Positions 1-9,900 of a stretch of 64,000 bases of DNA are shown here, in pieces. Source of the DNA: Rhodothermales bacterium (lineage in GTDB: Bacteria; Bacteroidota; Rhodothermia; Rhodothermales; UBA10348); the NCBI GenBank assembly GCA_017643395.1, contig JAEPNP010000006.1:181398-245397 (forward strand), in the 5' to 3' direction. Position numbers and translations under genes: made by a program. Positions within the stretch are counted from its first letter, which is position 1. Each line of letters opens with the position of its first letter. The notes under the pieces were generated by a model that saw only the letters and a list, made by a program, of their open reading frames with translations, did not search any database and was not told the origin of the DNA.

Positions 1-360
1 CTTGCTGAGATCACGGCCTCCACCCGCGCACTGTGCGGTCACGTGCGGACCGGAGACGGAAGCGGCAGGGTGTGCGAAGCGTCCATCGCCCGTACTGCCG
101 ACAGCCGGGGCAACGGTCCGATCGGGTTGAGCTCGGGACCTGAAGACCAGGGTCCGGAGGGACTGACCATCCGCCCGGTCGGCCGCGCGGCGAGCCCTGC
201 CCACCGCGTCGCATTCCAGGCCTGGACGACCGTCACGGCGTATGATGCGGGCACGCGCACGGGCCTTCCGAGCGTTTCCGGACCAGGTCTCGTGGATTTT
301 GACACGCCCGAAGCCAGCCACACGGCCCTTTACGGACCGAATCGGCGCGTATGGATATGA
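1..360 (+). CDS. C-terminal part of an unidentified protein (cut by window edge)
   Basis: An open frame runs in from the left edge with no start needed and ends at TGA 358-360, giving the last 119 residues of a protein. Third codon positions are strongly G/C, as in neighbouring genes, which argues for real coding. The segment has no motif I can assign; it is rich in Gly, Ser, Thr and Pro and ends in a plausible folded stretch with aromatic residues. It stops 16 bases before the ATG of the dipeptide epimerase, so the two are probably co-transcribed. Epimerases of this type often sit beside murein-peptide hydrolases, but nothing seen here proves that role. A GTG at 43 could in principle start a shorter ORF; I prefer the truncated-gene reading. 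Confidence 0.5.
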   Translation, partial: LAEITASTRALCGHVRTGDGSGRVCEASIARTADSRGNGPIGLSSGPEDQGPEGLTIRPVGRAASPAHRVAFQAWTTVTAYDAGTRTGLPSVSGPGLVDFDTPEASHTALYGPNRRVWI

Positions 361-376
361 GCACGTTTCACCTGGC

Positions 377-1396
377 ATGAGACCCATCGTCACCGAGCCA
401 CTCGTTCTGAAGTTGGCACGCCCCTTTCGTATTGCGCACGGCGTCAGTGCCGAGCGCACCAATGTGCTCGTGCGGCTTGGCGAAGCGGTTGGCGAGGCGG
501 GATTGCCGCCCTACCTCGGGGTCGGCTATCCGGAGGTGGCAGCGTGGCTTGACGGAGTGAAGCTGCCCGAATGGAACCCGGATTCGCCGCCTCCCATCCG
601 CACATGGATCTCGAATCTGCCCGACGGCCCGGCTGCGGCTCGCTGCGCCCTGGACCTTGCCCTGCACGATTGGTGGGCCCAGGCCGCCGGCCAACCGCTT
701 CATGCAATGCTCGGCCTGGATCCGTCTGCCGCCCCGGCCAGCTACCGCACCGTTGGAATTCCGGAAACCGGAGCCGCTCCCACCCTGCCCGAGGGCGACC
801 GTCTGAAACTCAAGCTGGGCTCGGGCGACACCGACGAGGACGTGCGCGTGGCGCGTACCGTGCGCCTGACCCGTCCCGAGGCCGAACTGTGCGTCGATGC
901 CAACGGTGGGTGGTCCATCCCCGAGGCGGTGCGCATCATCCCGCAACTGGCTGAACTAAAGGTCTCATTCATTGAGCAGCCCATCGCCCAGACCGACCCG
1001 GAGGACTGGCACCTGTTGCGTCGACTGCTGGCTCCATCGGGACGCCCACCGCTGATTGCGGACGAGAGCGCGCACACGGTGGACGATCTGATCGCACTGG
1101 CCGGTGCGGCGGACGGCGTCAACGTCAAGCTCGCCAAGTGCGGCGGCATCGCTGCGACACTCAAGCTGATCGACATGGCGCGTGCGCTTGACATGCAGGT
1201 CGTGCTGGGCTGCATGGTCGAAAGCGCCGTCGCCATCACGGCCGCGGCACATCTGGCTTCGCTGGCGGACTTCACGGATCTGGACGGCGCCGAACTGATC
1301 GCCAATCCTCCGTTTGAAGGCGTGGCACTTGTCGACGGGCACCCAAGGCTTCCGGTCGCCCCCGGAATTGGAGTCAGAGCGACCATGCACGCCTGA
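377..1396 (+). CDS. Dipeptide (L-Ala-D/L-Glu type) epimerase, enolase superfamily
   Basis: Enolase-superfamily racemase, probably epimerising L-Ala-L/D-Glu or related dipeptides in murein peptide recycling in the cytoplasm. From the ATG at 377 it is 339 residues, normal for the family; the frame is open further upstream but that part has no family resemblance. Visible active-site features: a KxK motif (Lys144, Lys146), metal ligands Asp174 (VDANGG), Glu200 (FIEQP) and Asp229 (IADES), and the second catalytic Lys at about 251 in VNVKLAK. A DxD pair (Asp301, Asp303) near the C-terminus is the feature that in dipeptide epimerases binds the substrate amino group, which favours this over muconate cycloisomerase or o-succinylbenzoate synthase. 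Exact dipeptide specificity cannot be read from sequence. Confidence 0.88.
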   Translation: MRPIVTEPLVLKLARPFRIAHGVSAERTNVLVRLGEAVGEAGLPPYLGVGYPEVAAWLDGVKLPEWNPDSPPPIRTWISNLPDGPAAARCALDLALHDWWAQAAGQPLHAMLGLDPSAAPASYRTVGIPETGAAPTLPEGDRLKLKLGSGDTDEDVRVARTVRLTRPEAELCVDANGGWSIPEAVRIIPQLAELKVSFIEQPIAQTDPEDWHLLRRLLAPSGRPPLIADESAHTVDDLIALAGAADGVNVKLAKCGGIAATLKLIDMARALDMQVVLGCMVESAVAITAAAHLASLADFTDLDGAELIANPPFEGVALVDGHPRLPVAPGIGVRATMHA

Positions 1397-1400
1397 CTGG

Positions 1401-1835
1401 TCAGTCCAACTGCTCCAGCAGGTTGGTGGTCACAACAATCTCGCCTTCCAGCGTGCGGTGTACCGGACACTTGTCGGCGATCTCCAGCAGCCGCGCTCGC
1501 TGATCGGCTTCCAGGGCTCCCTCCAGCACGATGTCTCTGCGCATGAGGTCAATGCGCCCCGTTGCGGTGGTCTCGCAGTCACAGTCCCTGGCGTGGATTT
1601 TCTGGTGGTCCACGCGCACATCAACCGCATCCAACGGCCAACCCTTGCGGTCCGCGTACATGCGAAGCGTAATCGCAGTACAGGTGCCGAGGGCGGCAGC
1701 CAGCAGTTCGTAGGGCGTCGGGCCGAGATCGGAACCGCCCAGCTCTTTGGGCTCGTCTGCGACAAGGCGGTGGTGCCTGGTCGTGACGCGCGTTTCGTAA
1801 TGACCGCGTTCGACGCGGGAGCGTACGGGCTTCAT
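1401..1835 (-). CDS. OsmC family protein (YhfA-like)
   Basis: OsmC/Ohr-fold protein of 144 residues, cytoplasmic, with the two cysteines expected of the family: Cys52 in GTCTAIT and Cys123 in KCPVH. These form the thiol peroxidase site in OsmC and Ohr, so a role in removing organic hydroperoxides is likely but untested; the KCPVHRTL form is typical of the YhfA-like branch whose substrate is unclear. The start at 1835 is chosen because its ATG overlaps the TGA of the NRDE gene (ATGA), implying translational coupling; the frame stays open 32 codons further upstream inside that gene. It is the last gene of a three-gene minus-strand run (mnmM-like, NRDE, OsmC) and converges on the epimerase with a 4-base gap. 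Confidence 0.88.
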   Translation of the reverse strand: MKPVRSRVERGHYETRVTTRHHRLVADEPKELGGSDLGPTPYELLAAALGTCTAITLRMYADRKGWPLDAVDVRVDHQKIHARDCDCETTATGRIDLMRRDIVLEGALEADQRARLLEIADKCPVHRTLEGEIVVTTNLLEQLD

Positions 1836-2620
1836 GACAGAGAGGGAATGGGTTCGGGTAACGCCACCTCGAACCGGCGGTCTTCGGCCGAGCCACCGGC
1901 CGGTGGGAAGGTGCGTTCTGCGAACAGACACGTGCCGTCGGAGCGCCAGAGCACAACCGTGGACGACCTCGTCCCATAGCCGTCCATGCGAATGAACGGG
2001 GAGGCCAGCCTGCGCTCCACGTCGAGTGGCACGCCGGTGTCGGGGAGCTCTGCATCGGGGGCACCATCCGTGTCGGCCAGCAGCCGGAACAGCGGCTCAA
2101 GGTCGGGCCGCGTCGCAGCGAGGCCGCTGAGGGCCTCAGCCAGCCTGTCCTTGCCCCGCACCACTTTTGGCCACGGGGTATCGAGCCGGGCGTTGCTGAG
2201 CCCGTAGACGCCGCCTGCCAGTCTCTGCTGACCCTCAACACGATTTGACGTGTACCACGCTTCACCGCCTGAGATGACAATCAGGTTGTACCCGTTGTAC
2301 TCGGATCCGTCAAGGCCCTGGAGATAGGTCTCGGTGTCCGGCAGGGCCTCGAGCGCACCCGTTACCAGATCCCCCCGGGACCGAGCACCTTCGCGAAATC
2401 GAGACGGTTCGCGCACGTTGGTGACCGCAGCCAGACCTCCGACCTTCGATACCGCCAGCCACGTTCCGCCGGCCGTCAGGTCTCGGCCGCCGAGCCGTTC
2501 AGGCGCATCCTTCCAGAAGCCGGCCGGTGCCGTTGGACGGGAGAGAAACTCGTCTCGATTGGCCGCGAGCACCAGCGGATACTCCGGATGGCTGTTGATG
2601 GCGAAGAGTATGAGGCACAT
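1832..2620 (-). CDS. NRDE (TANGO2/DUF833) family protein
   Basis: 262-residue protein of the NRDE family. It starts MCLILFA with the hallmark Asn-Arg-Asp-Glu at residues 21-24 and the catalytic-type Cys at position 2, as in N-terminal nucleophile-like relatives. Length matches bacterial members. The family includes eukaryotic TANGO2, connected to haem or lipid handling; the bacterial role is unknown, so none is claimed. There is no signal peptide, so it should be cytoplasmic. It lies 33 bases downstream of the methyltransferase gene and its stop overlaps the start of the OsmC gene by ATGA, so the three genes are probably one transcript. Confidence 0.9.
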   Translation of the reverse strand: MCLILFAINSHPEYPLVLAANRDEFLSRPTAPAGFWKDAPERLGGRDLTAGGTWLAVSKVGGLAAVTNVREPSRFREGARSRGDLVTGALEALPDTETYLQGLDGSEYNGYNLIVISGGEAWYTSNRVEGQQRLAGGVYGLSNARLDTPWPKVVRGKDRLAEALSGLAATRPDLEPLFRLLADTDGAPDAELPDTGVPLDVERRLASPFIRMDGYGTRSSTVVLWRSDGTCLFAERTFPPAGGSAEDRRFEVALPEPIPSLS

Positions 2621-2653
2621 GACGGGGTCTCGGTTGCGACAGGCCTCCGGGCG

Positions 2654-3217
2654 TTACCGGGATCCGTGCGAGGGGCGGCGTGCTACGACCAAGGCTTCGG
2701 GTGGTGCCCCACCGCGCCCCGTGAATCCAAAGCGCACCACCGATGCAGAACCCAGTCCCCCGGCCCAGTCCAGGACAGCCCGCGCCTCTTCGGCCCCTCC
2801 CGGGTGACCGCGGTAGAGCACCAGTACGATGCGCCCATCGTGCGTCAGCAGGCTCCAGGAGGCTTCCAGCGCGGTGATCGTGCTCTCCGCCGTGGTCGTG
2901 ACCGCGCGAGATCCCCCGGGCAAGTATCCAAGGTTGAAAAGTGCAACGCGCATGGGCATTGCCACGTAAGCTGCCATCGAAGCGTGCGAGTCGCGGATCA
3001 GCGTGACGGATGCGGACACGTCCCGCAGCCGCTCATGAGCGCGACGCAACGCCTTTGCCTGTACATCGAAGCCCCAGATCTGCCCTCCCGGTCCGACCCT
3101 TTCGGCCAGAAAGCGGGTGTCGTGACCGTTACCCACGGTAGCGTCCACCGCCGCATCTCCCGGCCGCAGGATGCGCGCAGCCACGTTGTGTGCAAAGTCC
3201 AGTACCTTGTGGGCCAT
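2654..3217 (-). CDS. mnmM: Class I SAM methyltransferase, MnmM/YtqB type
   Basis: 187-residue Rossmann methyltransferase of the family formerly called putative rRNA methylase (YtqB). The SAM-binding motif DATVGNGHDT lies at residues 25-34 and the catalytic-region motif NLGYLPGG at 95-102. Bacillus YtqB (MnmM) methylates the 5-aminomethyl group of wobble uridine 34 in tRNA to give mnm5s2U, so tRNA wobble modification is the best guess; this rests on family knowledge. First gene of the minus-strand run with the NRDE and OsmC genes. Its start lies only 11 bases from the divergent ATG of the phosphatase at 3229, so promoters for the two genes must overlap each other's 5' ends. Confidence 0.8.
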   Translation of the reverse strand: MAHKVLDFAHNVAARILRPGDAAVDATVGNGHDTRFLAERVGPGGQIWGFDVQAKALRRAHERLRDVSASVTLIRDSHASMAAYVAMPMRVALFNLGYLPGGSRAVTTTAESTITALEASWSLLTHDGRIVLVLYRGHPGGAEEARAVLDWAGGLGSASVVRFGFTGRGGAPPEALVVARRPSHGSR

Positions 3218-3228
3218 TGTCGTCGCCT

Positions 3229-5667
3229 ATGCCCCCTCCAACGTCCGAGACTCCCTCCCGCTCCGGCTCCTGGTACGTGGAGCGCGGGTTACTCGCCGTT
3301 CTGGGCCTGGTTGGAATTCTGGTGTTCTGGCAACGGTTCGAACAGCATCAGCCGCTGTCTCGGTCGCCGCTTCAGATTGACCGGACCGAAGCGGGTTATG
3401 TGGCCATCGCGCATCTCAAGGAGCTGGGCTACCATGTGGCAGACGCCGAGGTCGAGAATGTCTCGCTGCGCACCGACCACGCATGGTCTGCGTTCCTGCA
3501 AACCGAGGTACAGGCAGCCGAGGAACTGATTGCCTTCCGTCCACCGGTCTGGTGGGAGGTGTTCCTGTCCCACCCCTCGCGGAGTGCGCCGATCCGGGTG
3601 CGTGTGGCGCCTGATGGGTCGGTTTTCCGCATCGCCCACCCGACGGTGCCGGGAGCCAGTGGCGTCCGGCTCGATGAGACGCAGGCCCGGGCGATGGCGA
3701 CGACCTTTGTTGAGCAGGTGGCCGGCCAGCCCCTCGACGGATGGACGCTGGTAGAGTCGCGCGTGGACCAGTTGACCGCGCGAAGCGATCATACCCTGCT
3801 CTGGAGTCGACCCATGCCGGGGGCCGAGGACTCGCGCCAGTTCCTGCGCCTGGTGATTGCGGGCGATGAGGTGGCCAGTTGGTCCCGTACCGTGGAGCTC
3901 TCGGACGAATTCCAGGCCCGGTTCCAGCCGGTAGAGACCCTGCACACGCTCTGGGACTTCGGCATCCTGATTCTGGTCACGCTGGTATGGGTGGCCGCCC
4001 TGATCATTTTCGCACTGCGATTCCGATCCAGCGAAATTGGGGTGCGCAATGGTTTTCTGATGGCGTTTGCCGTGCTGGTCCTGTTTTCCTGGTGGACCTT
4101 CAACGTGGCGCCTTACATCATGCATTCGACGTTTTCGGATGCAGAGGGCAACTTCACGGCCGCATTTGCGCTGGTTGGAATCAGCCTGCAGGTGTTCTTC
4201 ACCTCCCTCGCCGTCTTCTTTGTGTGGAACGCCGGGGAATCCGTCTCCCGAGAGGCCTGGCCGTCCAAACTGGCCACGTTCGACAAGCTTTTTGCCCAAC
4301 GGCTTTTCACGCGCGATGTGGGCTCCGGCATCCTCAGAGGTGCGTCGCTTGCCGGGATTACTCTGGGCGTCTGGTACGTGCTGCTACCCCTAGTGGCCGG
4401 CAATCAGTGGACGGTCGTGGGACAGCAGGACCTGTACCTGATGTCGGCGGTGTTTCCACACGGGTTTGCGGTACCGACGGCGATCATTGACGCCGTTCTC
4501 GGCACCACCTATGCCTTCCTGTTCGTGCTCGGCCTTCTGAAGCTGAGACTGAAAAGAACGTGGGTCGCCATGGCCATCACCGCCGTGCTGTTCGGCACGT
4601 TCTTTTCCGAAACGACGGTCGTGCTGGACCGCCGCATCGGCGCGGCGCTGTCGGTGGTGACGGGTGTGGCGGGCTACCTGTTCTTTGCGCGGTACGACCT
4701 GTGGACGGTGTTCTGCGGCTTTCTCTTCATCGGATTGAGCAAGGTCACGGCCACCTACCTGTTGCACCCGGCCTTCGAAACGGCCGGTCTCATCACGCTG
4801 ACAGCCGGTCTCACCGTATTGGCCTACGGCACGTATGCGGTCTTCCGGGGCGAACAGGTGGACGACAAGGCGTTTGCCCCCAAATATGTTCGCTTCATTT
4901 CCGAGCGGGAGCGGCTGAAGCTGGAGCTCGATATCGCCCGCCAGGCGCAGCTTCGCATGTTGCCGGCGCGCGTGCCTGAGCCGGCAGGCCTGGAGGTGGC
5001 GGCCTTTTCCGAGCCCGCCCGGGAGGTCGGTGGCGACTACTACGACTTCCTGGAATTCGACGACGATCGACTCGGAATTGTCGTAGGGGACGTGTCCGGC
5101 AAAGGCATGCCGGCCGCGCTCTACATGACCATGCTCAAGGGCTTTCTTCAGTCGCGGTCTGAATCGGACCAGTCGCCACTCAGCGTGTTGGCCCACGTGA
5201 ACCGCATGTTCGGTCAGTCCTCTGATCGCAGCATGTTCGCCACCCTGGTCTACGCGCTTCTGGATGTGCGCAAGCGACAACTGCGCTTTGCCCGGGCCGG
5301 TCACTGCCCCCTTCTCGTGGTTCGGAGATCGGATGCGTCGGTCTACGTGCTGCAGCCTCCCGGCATCGGAATCGGCCTGGAGCGCACGGACCTGTTTGAG
5401 CGGTTCACTACGGAAGAGACGCTCGAGATACAGGGGGACGACCTGCTCATTCTGTACTCGGACGGCCTCACGGAGGCACGTGACCCTGCGGGCAACGAGT
5501 TCGGTCGTCAACGGCTCATCGACCTCGTCCGGGCACAGGAGGGCTCGGCAGAGTCTGTGCTTTCCGCCATTCGCGGAGCCCATGCCGCGTTTGTATCGGG
5601 ACAGGAGCCGCACGACGACCTAACTTGCGTCGTGATTCGCATCGTTCCCGATTCTCCCGCAGCATGA
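3229..5667 (+). CDS. Polytopic membrane SpoIIE/RsbU-type PP2C serine phosphatase
   Basis: 812-residue signalling phosphatase. After a first membrane helix (about residues 18-36) comes a roughly 200-residue extracytoplasmic region, then a block of some eight to nine membrane helices (about 240-560), a short coiled linker rich in Glu, Arg and Lys, and a C-terminal SpoIIE-type PP2C domain (about 590-805). Metal-binding acids are visible in VGGDYYDF, GDVSGKG and YSDGLTE. Such enzymes dephosphorylate STAS anti-anti-sigma proteins in partner-switching pathways; a STAS and kinase pair is encoded at 36507-37302. ATG 3229 is chosen because the upstream GTG at 3190 lies inside the divergent mnmM gene. 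Its TGA overlaps the aroB start (ATGA), so a signalling gene and a shikimate gene are translationally coupled. Confidence 0.85.
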   Translation: MPPPTSETPSRSGSWYVERGLLAVLGLVGILVFWQRFEQHQPLSRSPLQIDRTEAGYVAIAHLKELGYHVADAEVENVSLRTDHAWSAFLQTEVQAAEELIAFRPPVWWEVFLSHPSRSAPIRVRVAPDGSVFRIAHPTVPGASGVRLDETQARAMATTFVEQVAGQPLDGWTLVESRVDQLTARSDHTLLWSRPMPGAEDSRQFLRLVIAGDEVASWSRTVELSDEFQARFQPVETLHTLWDFGILILVTLVWVAALIIFALRFRSSEIGVRNGFLMAFAVLVLFSWWTFNVAPYIMHSTFSDAEGNFTAAFALVGISLQVFFTSLAVFFVWNAGESVSREAWPSKLATFDKLFAQRLFTRDVGSGILRGASLAGITLGVWYVLLPLVAGNQWTVVGQQDLYLMSAVFPHGFAVPTAIIDAVLGTTYAFLFVLGLLKLRLKRTWVAMAITAVLFGTFFSETTVVLDRRIGAALSVVTGVAGYLFFARYDLWTVFCGFLFIGLSKVTATYLLHPAFETAGLITLTAGLTVLAYGTYAVFRGEQVDDKAFAPKYVRFISERERLKLELDIARQAQLRMLPARVPEPAGLEVAAFSEPAREVGGDYYDFLEFDDDRLGIVVGDVSGKGMPAALYMTMLKGFLQSRSESDQSPLSVLAHVNRMFGQSSDRSMFATLVYALLDVRKRQLRFARAGHCPLLVVRRSDASVYVLQPPGIGIGLERTDLFERFTTEETLEIQGDDLLILYSDGLTEARDPAGNEFGRQRLIDLVRAQEGSAESVLSAIRGAHAAFVSGQEPHDDLTCVVIRIVPDSPAA

Positions 5668-6752
5668 GATCTGACGCCATTCGCGTTCATTTTCCGACCG
5701 GTATTGGATACCCGGTCGCCTTTCGCCCCCTGCTTGATCTCGCCGTCGCCATGCGGGACGTCGGCCTGCGACCCGGCCGCGTCCTGGTTGTCAGCGACAA
5801 GAATGTGGCCGATCTCTACGGCGTGCCGGTGGATACGACCCTCAAGCAGGACGGCTGGGAGCCGCGGCTGCTGGCCCTTCCGCCGGGAGAGTCGACCAAG
5901 AGCCCCGAACACCTGCAAGCCATCTACGACGCGGCTCTCGGTTGGGGGATCGATCGAAAAACACCGATTGTTGCCCTCGGGGGTGGGGTTATCGGTGATC
6001 TGGCCGGATTCGCAGCGGCGACATTGCTGCGTGGCGTGCCCCTCGTACACGTGCCCACCTCGCTCCTGGCGCAAGTCGACTCCTCCATCGGCGGAAAAAC
6101 GGGAATCAACCACGACGCCGGCAAGAATCTGGTCGGGGCCTTCCACCAGCCGGCGCTGGTGCTGACGGACACGAACACCCTCGCCACGCTTCCGCCGAGG
6201 GAGTGGATGAGCGGCGCGGCGGAGGTGATCAAGCACGCGCTCATCGGCGACCCGCGGCTGTTCGAAATCCTCAGTGACGCCTGGCCTCGATTCGCCGCGC
6301 GGGATCAGGCGGTAGTCGGCGAAGTGCTTCGCAGGGCCTGCCAGGTCAAAGTGGACATCGTGAGCCGCGACGAGCGCGAGCGCGGGCCGCGTATGTACCT
6401 CAATTTCGGCCACACGTTCGGGCACGCGCTGGAGCAGGCCACAGAGTATCAGATCCTGACTCATGGGGAGGCCGTTGCCATCGGCATGCGCGCTGCCCTC
6501 TACCTGTCACGTCGGTATCACCCGAAGCTGGACTATATGCGCACGGACTTGCTGGTTCGCCAGATTCCCGTGCCACCCATTCCCGCGGACGTGGCGTTGG
6601 GAGAAGTGATGCAGGCCATGCGCGCCGACAAAAAGGTCGATGCGGGCCGGCTTCGATTCGTGCTCCTGAAGCGGCTCGGGCAACCGTACCTGGAGGAGAA
6701 TATCGCTCCGGCCGACCTGGAAGCGGCCTGGCGACACGTGCTGGTGACGTGA
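5664..6752 (+). CDS. aroB: 3-dehydroquinate synthase
   Basis: Second step of the shikimate pathway: converts DAHP to 3-dehydroquinate using NAD and a divalent metal. 362 residues, the usual length. The NAD-binding GGGVIGD lies at residues 106-112; the active-site stretch with VDSSIGGKTG and GKNLVGAF follows; metal ligands are Glu187 (AAEVIK), His250 (NFGHTFGH) and His267 (LTHGEA). The ATG at 5664 overlaps the phosphatase stop (ATGA) and gives the normal N-terminus; the frame is open 13 codons further upstream. No other aro gene is in the window. Confidence 0.96.
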   Translation: MRSDAIRVHFPTGIGYPVAFRPLLDLAVAMRDVGLRPGRVLVVSDKNVADLYGVPVDTTLKQDGWEPRLLALPPGESTKSPEHLQAIYDAALGWGIDRKTPIVALGGGVIGDLAGFAAATLLRGVPLVHVPTSLLAQVDSSIGGKTGINHDAGKNLVGAFHQPALVLTDTNTLATLPPREWMSGAAEVIKHALIGDPRLFEILSDAWPRFAARDQAVVGEVLRRACQVKVDIVSRDERERGPRMYLNFGHTFGHALEQATEYQILTHGEAVAIGMRAALYLSRRYHPKLDYMRTDLLVRQIPVPPIPADVALGEVMQAMRADKKVDAGRLRFVLLKRLGQPYLEENIAPADLEAAWRHVLVT

Positions 6753-6790
6753 CTGCCCGGGGCGCCGAGGCCCGAACGCTACCCGCCGTG

Positions 6791-6892
6791 CGCAAATGCA
6801 CCTGAACGGCCCCGCCCGGGCACTCTGACCCGCGGCCGCACCCACGCAAATGCACCTGAACGGCACCTCCCGGGCACTCTGACCCGCGGCCG
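6791..6892. repeat. Two 48-bp direct repeats upstream of tamB
   Basis: Copy 1 is 6791-6838 and copy 2 is 6845-6892, separated by 6 bases (period 54). They differ at only two positions. Each copy starts CGCAAATGCACCTGAACGG and ends in a GC-rich stretch with CCCGGGC and CGCGGCCG. They fill most of the 154-base gap between aroB and tamB and end 14 bases before the tamB ATG. The conservation in non-coding DNA suggests a recent duplication or a functional element such as a regulator site or a member of a dispersed repeat family. Confidence 0.9.
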
Positions 6893-6906
6893 TCGTATTT
6901 GACGGG

Positions 6907-9900
6907 ATGGCTGCTCCCCTCAAGCATATCTCCCGGAATACCGCCGGCGCGATCGGTGCCGTGCTGCTGCTTCTTGTGGTAGCGTTCTTCGCGGCGACAC
7001 GCACAGAGATCGGTCGTGAACAGGTAGCACGGCAGATTGAAGCCCAGTTCTCGCGCTCGACCGAGGCGTCCCTGCAGATTGGACGACTGACGGGAAATCT
7101 GGCACAACAGTTCACCGCCATCGATGTGCGCGTGCGCGATGCAGGCGGCATGGACCTGCTGCAGGTTGACACCATCCGGGTTCGTCCTTCCTGGGAAGAC
7201 CTGCTCAGGCGACGTCTGGACACGCGCCGGGTAGAGCTCATAAATCCGTCCTTGCGGCTGGCCGTCGATTCGGTGGGAGCCACGGGGTGGTCGGATGTGT
7301 TTCCACGCCGGCCGGACTCCGCCCGGACAGGCGCGTCCGCCTGGGATTTCCGTTCGGCAAGACTGCTGGCCCGGGGCGGCCGCATAGTGTCCGGCGAGGC
7401 CGTTACGCTTGCGGAGAACCTGTCCTTCGATACGCGTATCGAACAGTCGGAAGGTCGTTACCTGATCGAATTGCTAGCGGCGAGCGGACTGGGTCGGGAG
7501 CCGGCACTCGATGTGCTGGGGGCTTCCGGACAGGCCGTCGTCGACTCCTCCCGCATCACGGTCAACCAGGCTATTCTGCAAACGGCAGGGTCTGACGTGC
7601 AGTTTTCCGGCTTTGTCGAACGCACCGATCGGCCCGAATTCCGAGTTGCCCTGGAGCCGTCCCGGGTGTCCTTTGACGAACTGTCCGGTTTTGTCACCTC
7701 ATCTCCCCTGCGAGGATCAGCGGAGTTGACTCTGTCGGCCAGCGGCACGCTCGACGATTTTGTGATTTCCGAGCTCGGCCTCTCTTCCGGCGGATCCCGG
7801 GTAGCACTCTCGGGCACCGTCTCGGGGCTTCCGACGGTGGCGCTGGCGGACATGGAGTTGGAAGCGACACCACTCTTGCGCAGCGACCTCGAGCGCATCG
7901 CACCCTCCTTGCTGCTACCGGACAGACTGCTGGTTGACTCCCTTGCGGCTGAAGTCTTCGTTAACGGCCGGCTTCAGCTTGAGGGCGCCCTGGCCGGCCG
8001 GTCCGACGTTCGGCTGGTTGCTGCCACGGAGGCCGGCTCTGCATCCTTCGATGGCGAATTCCGCCTGGCACCGGGATTTGACGAGCTGGACTCGGCAGCA
8101 CCCCGACTTGCGGGATCGGACACCTACCTGCGGGTCCAGGGTCTGTTGGAGACTACATCGCTCGATACCGGACAGCTGTACCTCACCGGTGGAGGCGATG
8201 CCCTGCTCAATACCATTACGACGCTGGACGGCGTGCTGGCACTCGAGAGCGCGCGGACCTCGGGCACGCTGACCGCCTCGATGCGGGACTCCCGGATCGG
8301 ACCCGTTTTTGCGGACGTGGTGCGCCTGCAATCCAGCTGGAATCCAGGCGGAGGCTCGGCCACCACGCGACTGATCCAGCCGGCCGGCGCCATGACTGCC
8401 GACATGGCCTGGCAGGCCTCCGGCGCGCTCGAACTGGACGCGCAACTGGACGATGTCGACCTCGGCGCGCTTCTTGGTCGGGATGGACTGTCGACCAGCC
8501 TCAACGGCGAGTTGGTAGCCCAGATTGACGACCGCAGTCGATTGCTCGGCACCGTCTCCGCTCGCGTCGACTCCTCCAGAATCACGAACCCACGTGGAGA
8601 GACACATGCTTTGCCGCAGCAGGTCCGACTCCGGTCCGCGCTTGAGGACACGCTCTACGTACTGACCCTGGACGGCACCGGGGCGGCCGGTCGAGTCGTA
8701 CTTGGCGATTCACCGGACCACGCCCTGCAGGCGCTGCAATTCTGGGGTCGTGCCCTGACGGACGGACTGCGCCGGGAGCAGCAGAAGCCTTATGACCGGT
8801 CCGGTGGCCTGGCATCGGTCGATGACGTCACCGCCTCTCTGCTGCGCGAACCGCTGCTCGGCACCGAGCCCCTGCAATCCTTCGGCAGCCTGACCATATC
8901 AGATCTGTCGAGGCCGGCGTCGCTCGTTCCCGGGATCCCGGCCGTGGCTGGAACCGCCGAACTGGGCCTGCGCCTGAACGCCGACGCCAATCACATCGAC
9001 TCGCAACTCACCCTCCTGTCCGACTCCCTGCGATGGGGCCGATACGGGCTGCGCTCCGGCGAGGCCACGCTGGCGCTCGAAACGCGGTACGACGGGCAGG
9101 TGGAAGAAAACCTGATCCTCTCGCTGGACGTGCGCTCCGATACCGTGACGGCAGGGGTGACCGCCGTGCCTGACTGGCACCTGGCCGTCGATCTGGCACA
9201 ACGGCGCGGCCGAGTCACCATGCGGGCCGGAAGGGGGTCTGACATCGGCCCCTTTGTCGTCTCGGCTGATACCCGGCTTCGTGACGACCGGACGCGCTTG
9301 CGCCTGGACACCCTGCAGGTCGAGGCCCGTCAGCTGAACTGGTCCCTTCAGTCCCCTGCCGTCATTGATCTCTTCAATGATGCCGTGGCCGTCGACAACC
9401 TGACCATTACGGAACGACTGGGATCACAGCGGCTGACCCTGGCGGGCACAATTTCTCCGGCACCGGGGGATACCCTTTCAGTCACAGCCCGCTCACTCCG
9501 TCTGGCCGAGTTGACCGAATTTGCCAGCCTGCGTCGGCAATTAGGTGGACTGCTCTCGGCGGATGTGCGCATTACCGGAGGGTTTGATCGGCCTTTGACG
9601 ACCGGCACGGTGCGCGTACCGGCCTTCATCATGGATGACCGGCAGCTGGGCAGCGTATTCATTCGCACCGACATACCGCCCGGCTCTGAGGAAATTCGCC
9701 TTGATCTTCGCATCGCGCCAACCCCTACGCCCGCGTCGGTTGCACCCGTGAGTGAAGTCATCGACAACCGGCTGACGGTAGCCGGCACCGTGCGACCTCC
9801 CTCCGAGGGTGACCCGGGCAACTGGGACCTGGCCATCGACGGCGAGCGCATCGACCTCTTCTTCCTGAAGTACATCTTCAACGAGAGCGTGGACCGGTTT

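Noticed and set aside
4390..5613. 407-residue minus-strand ORF opposite the first SpoIIE phosphatase
   Set aside because: Antisense shadow, Arg/His-rich, no recognisable domain.
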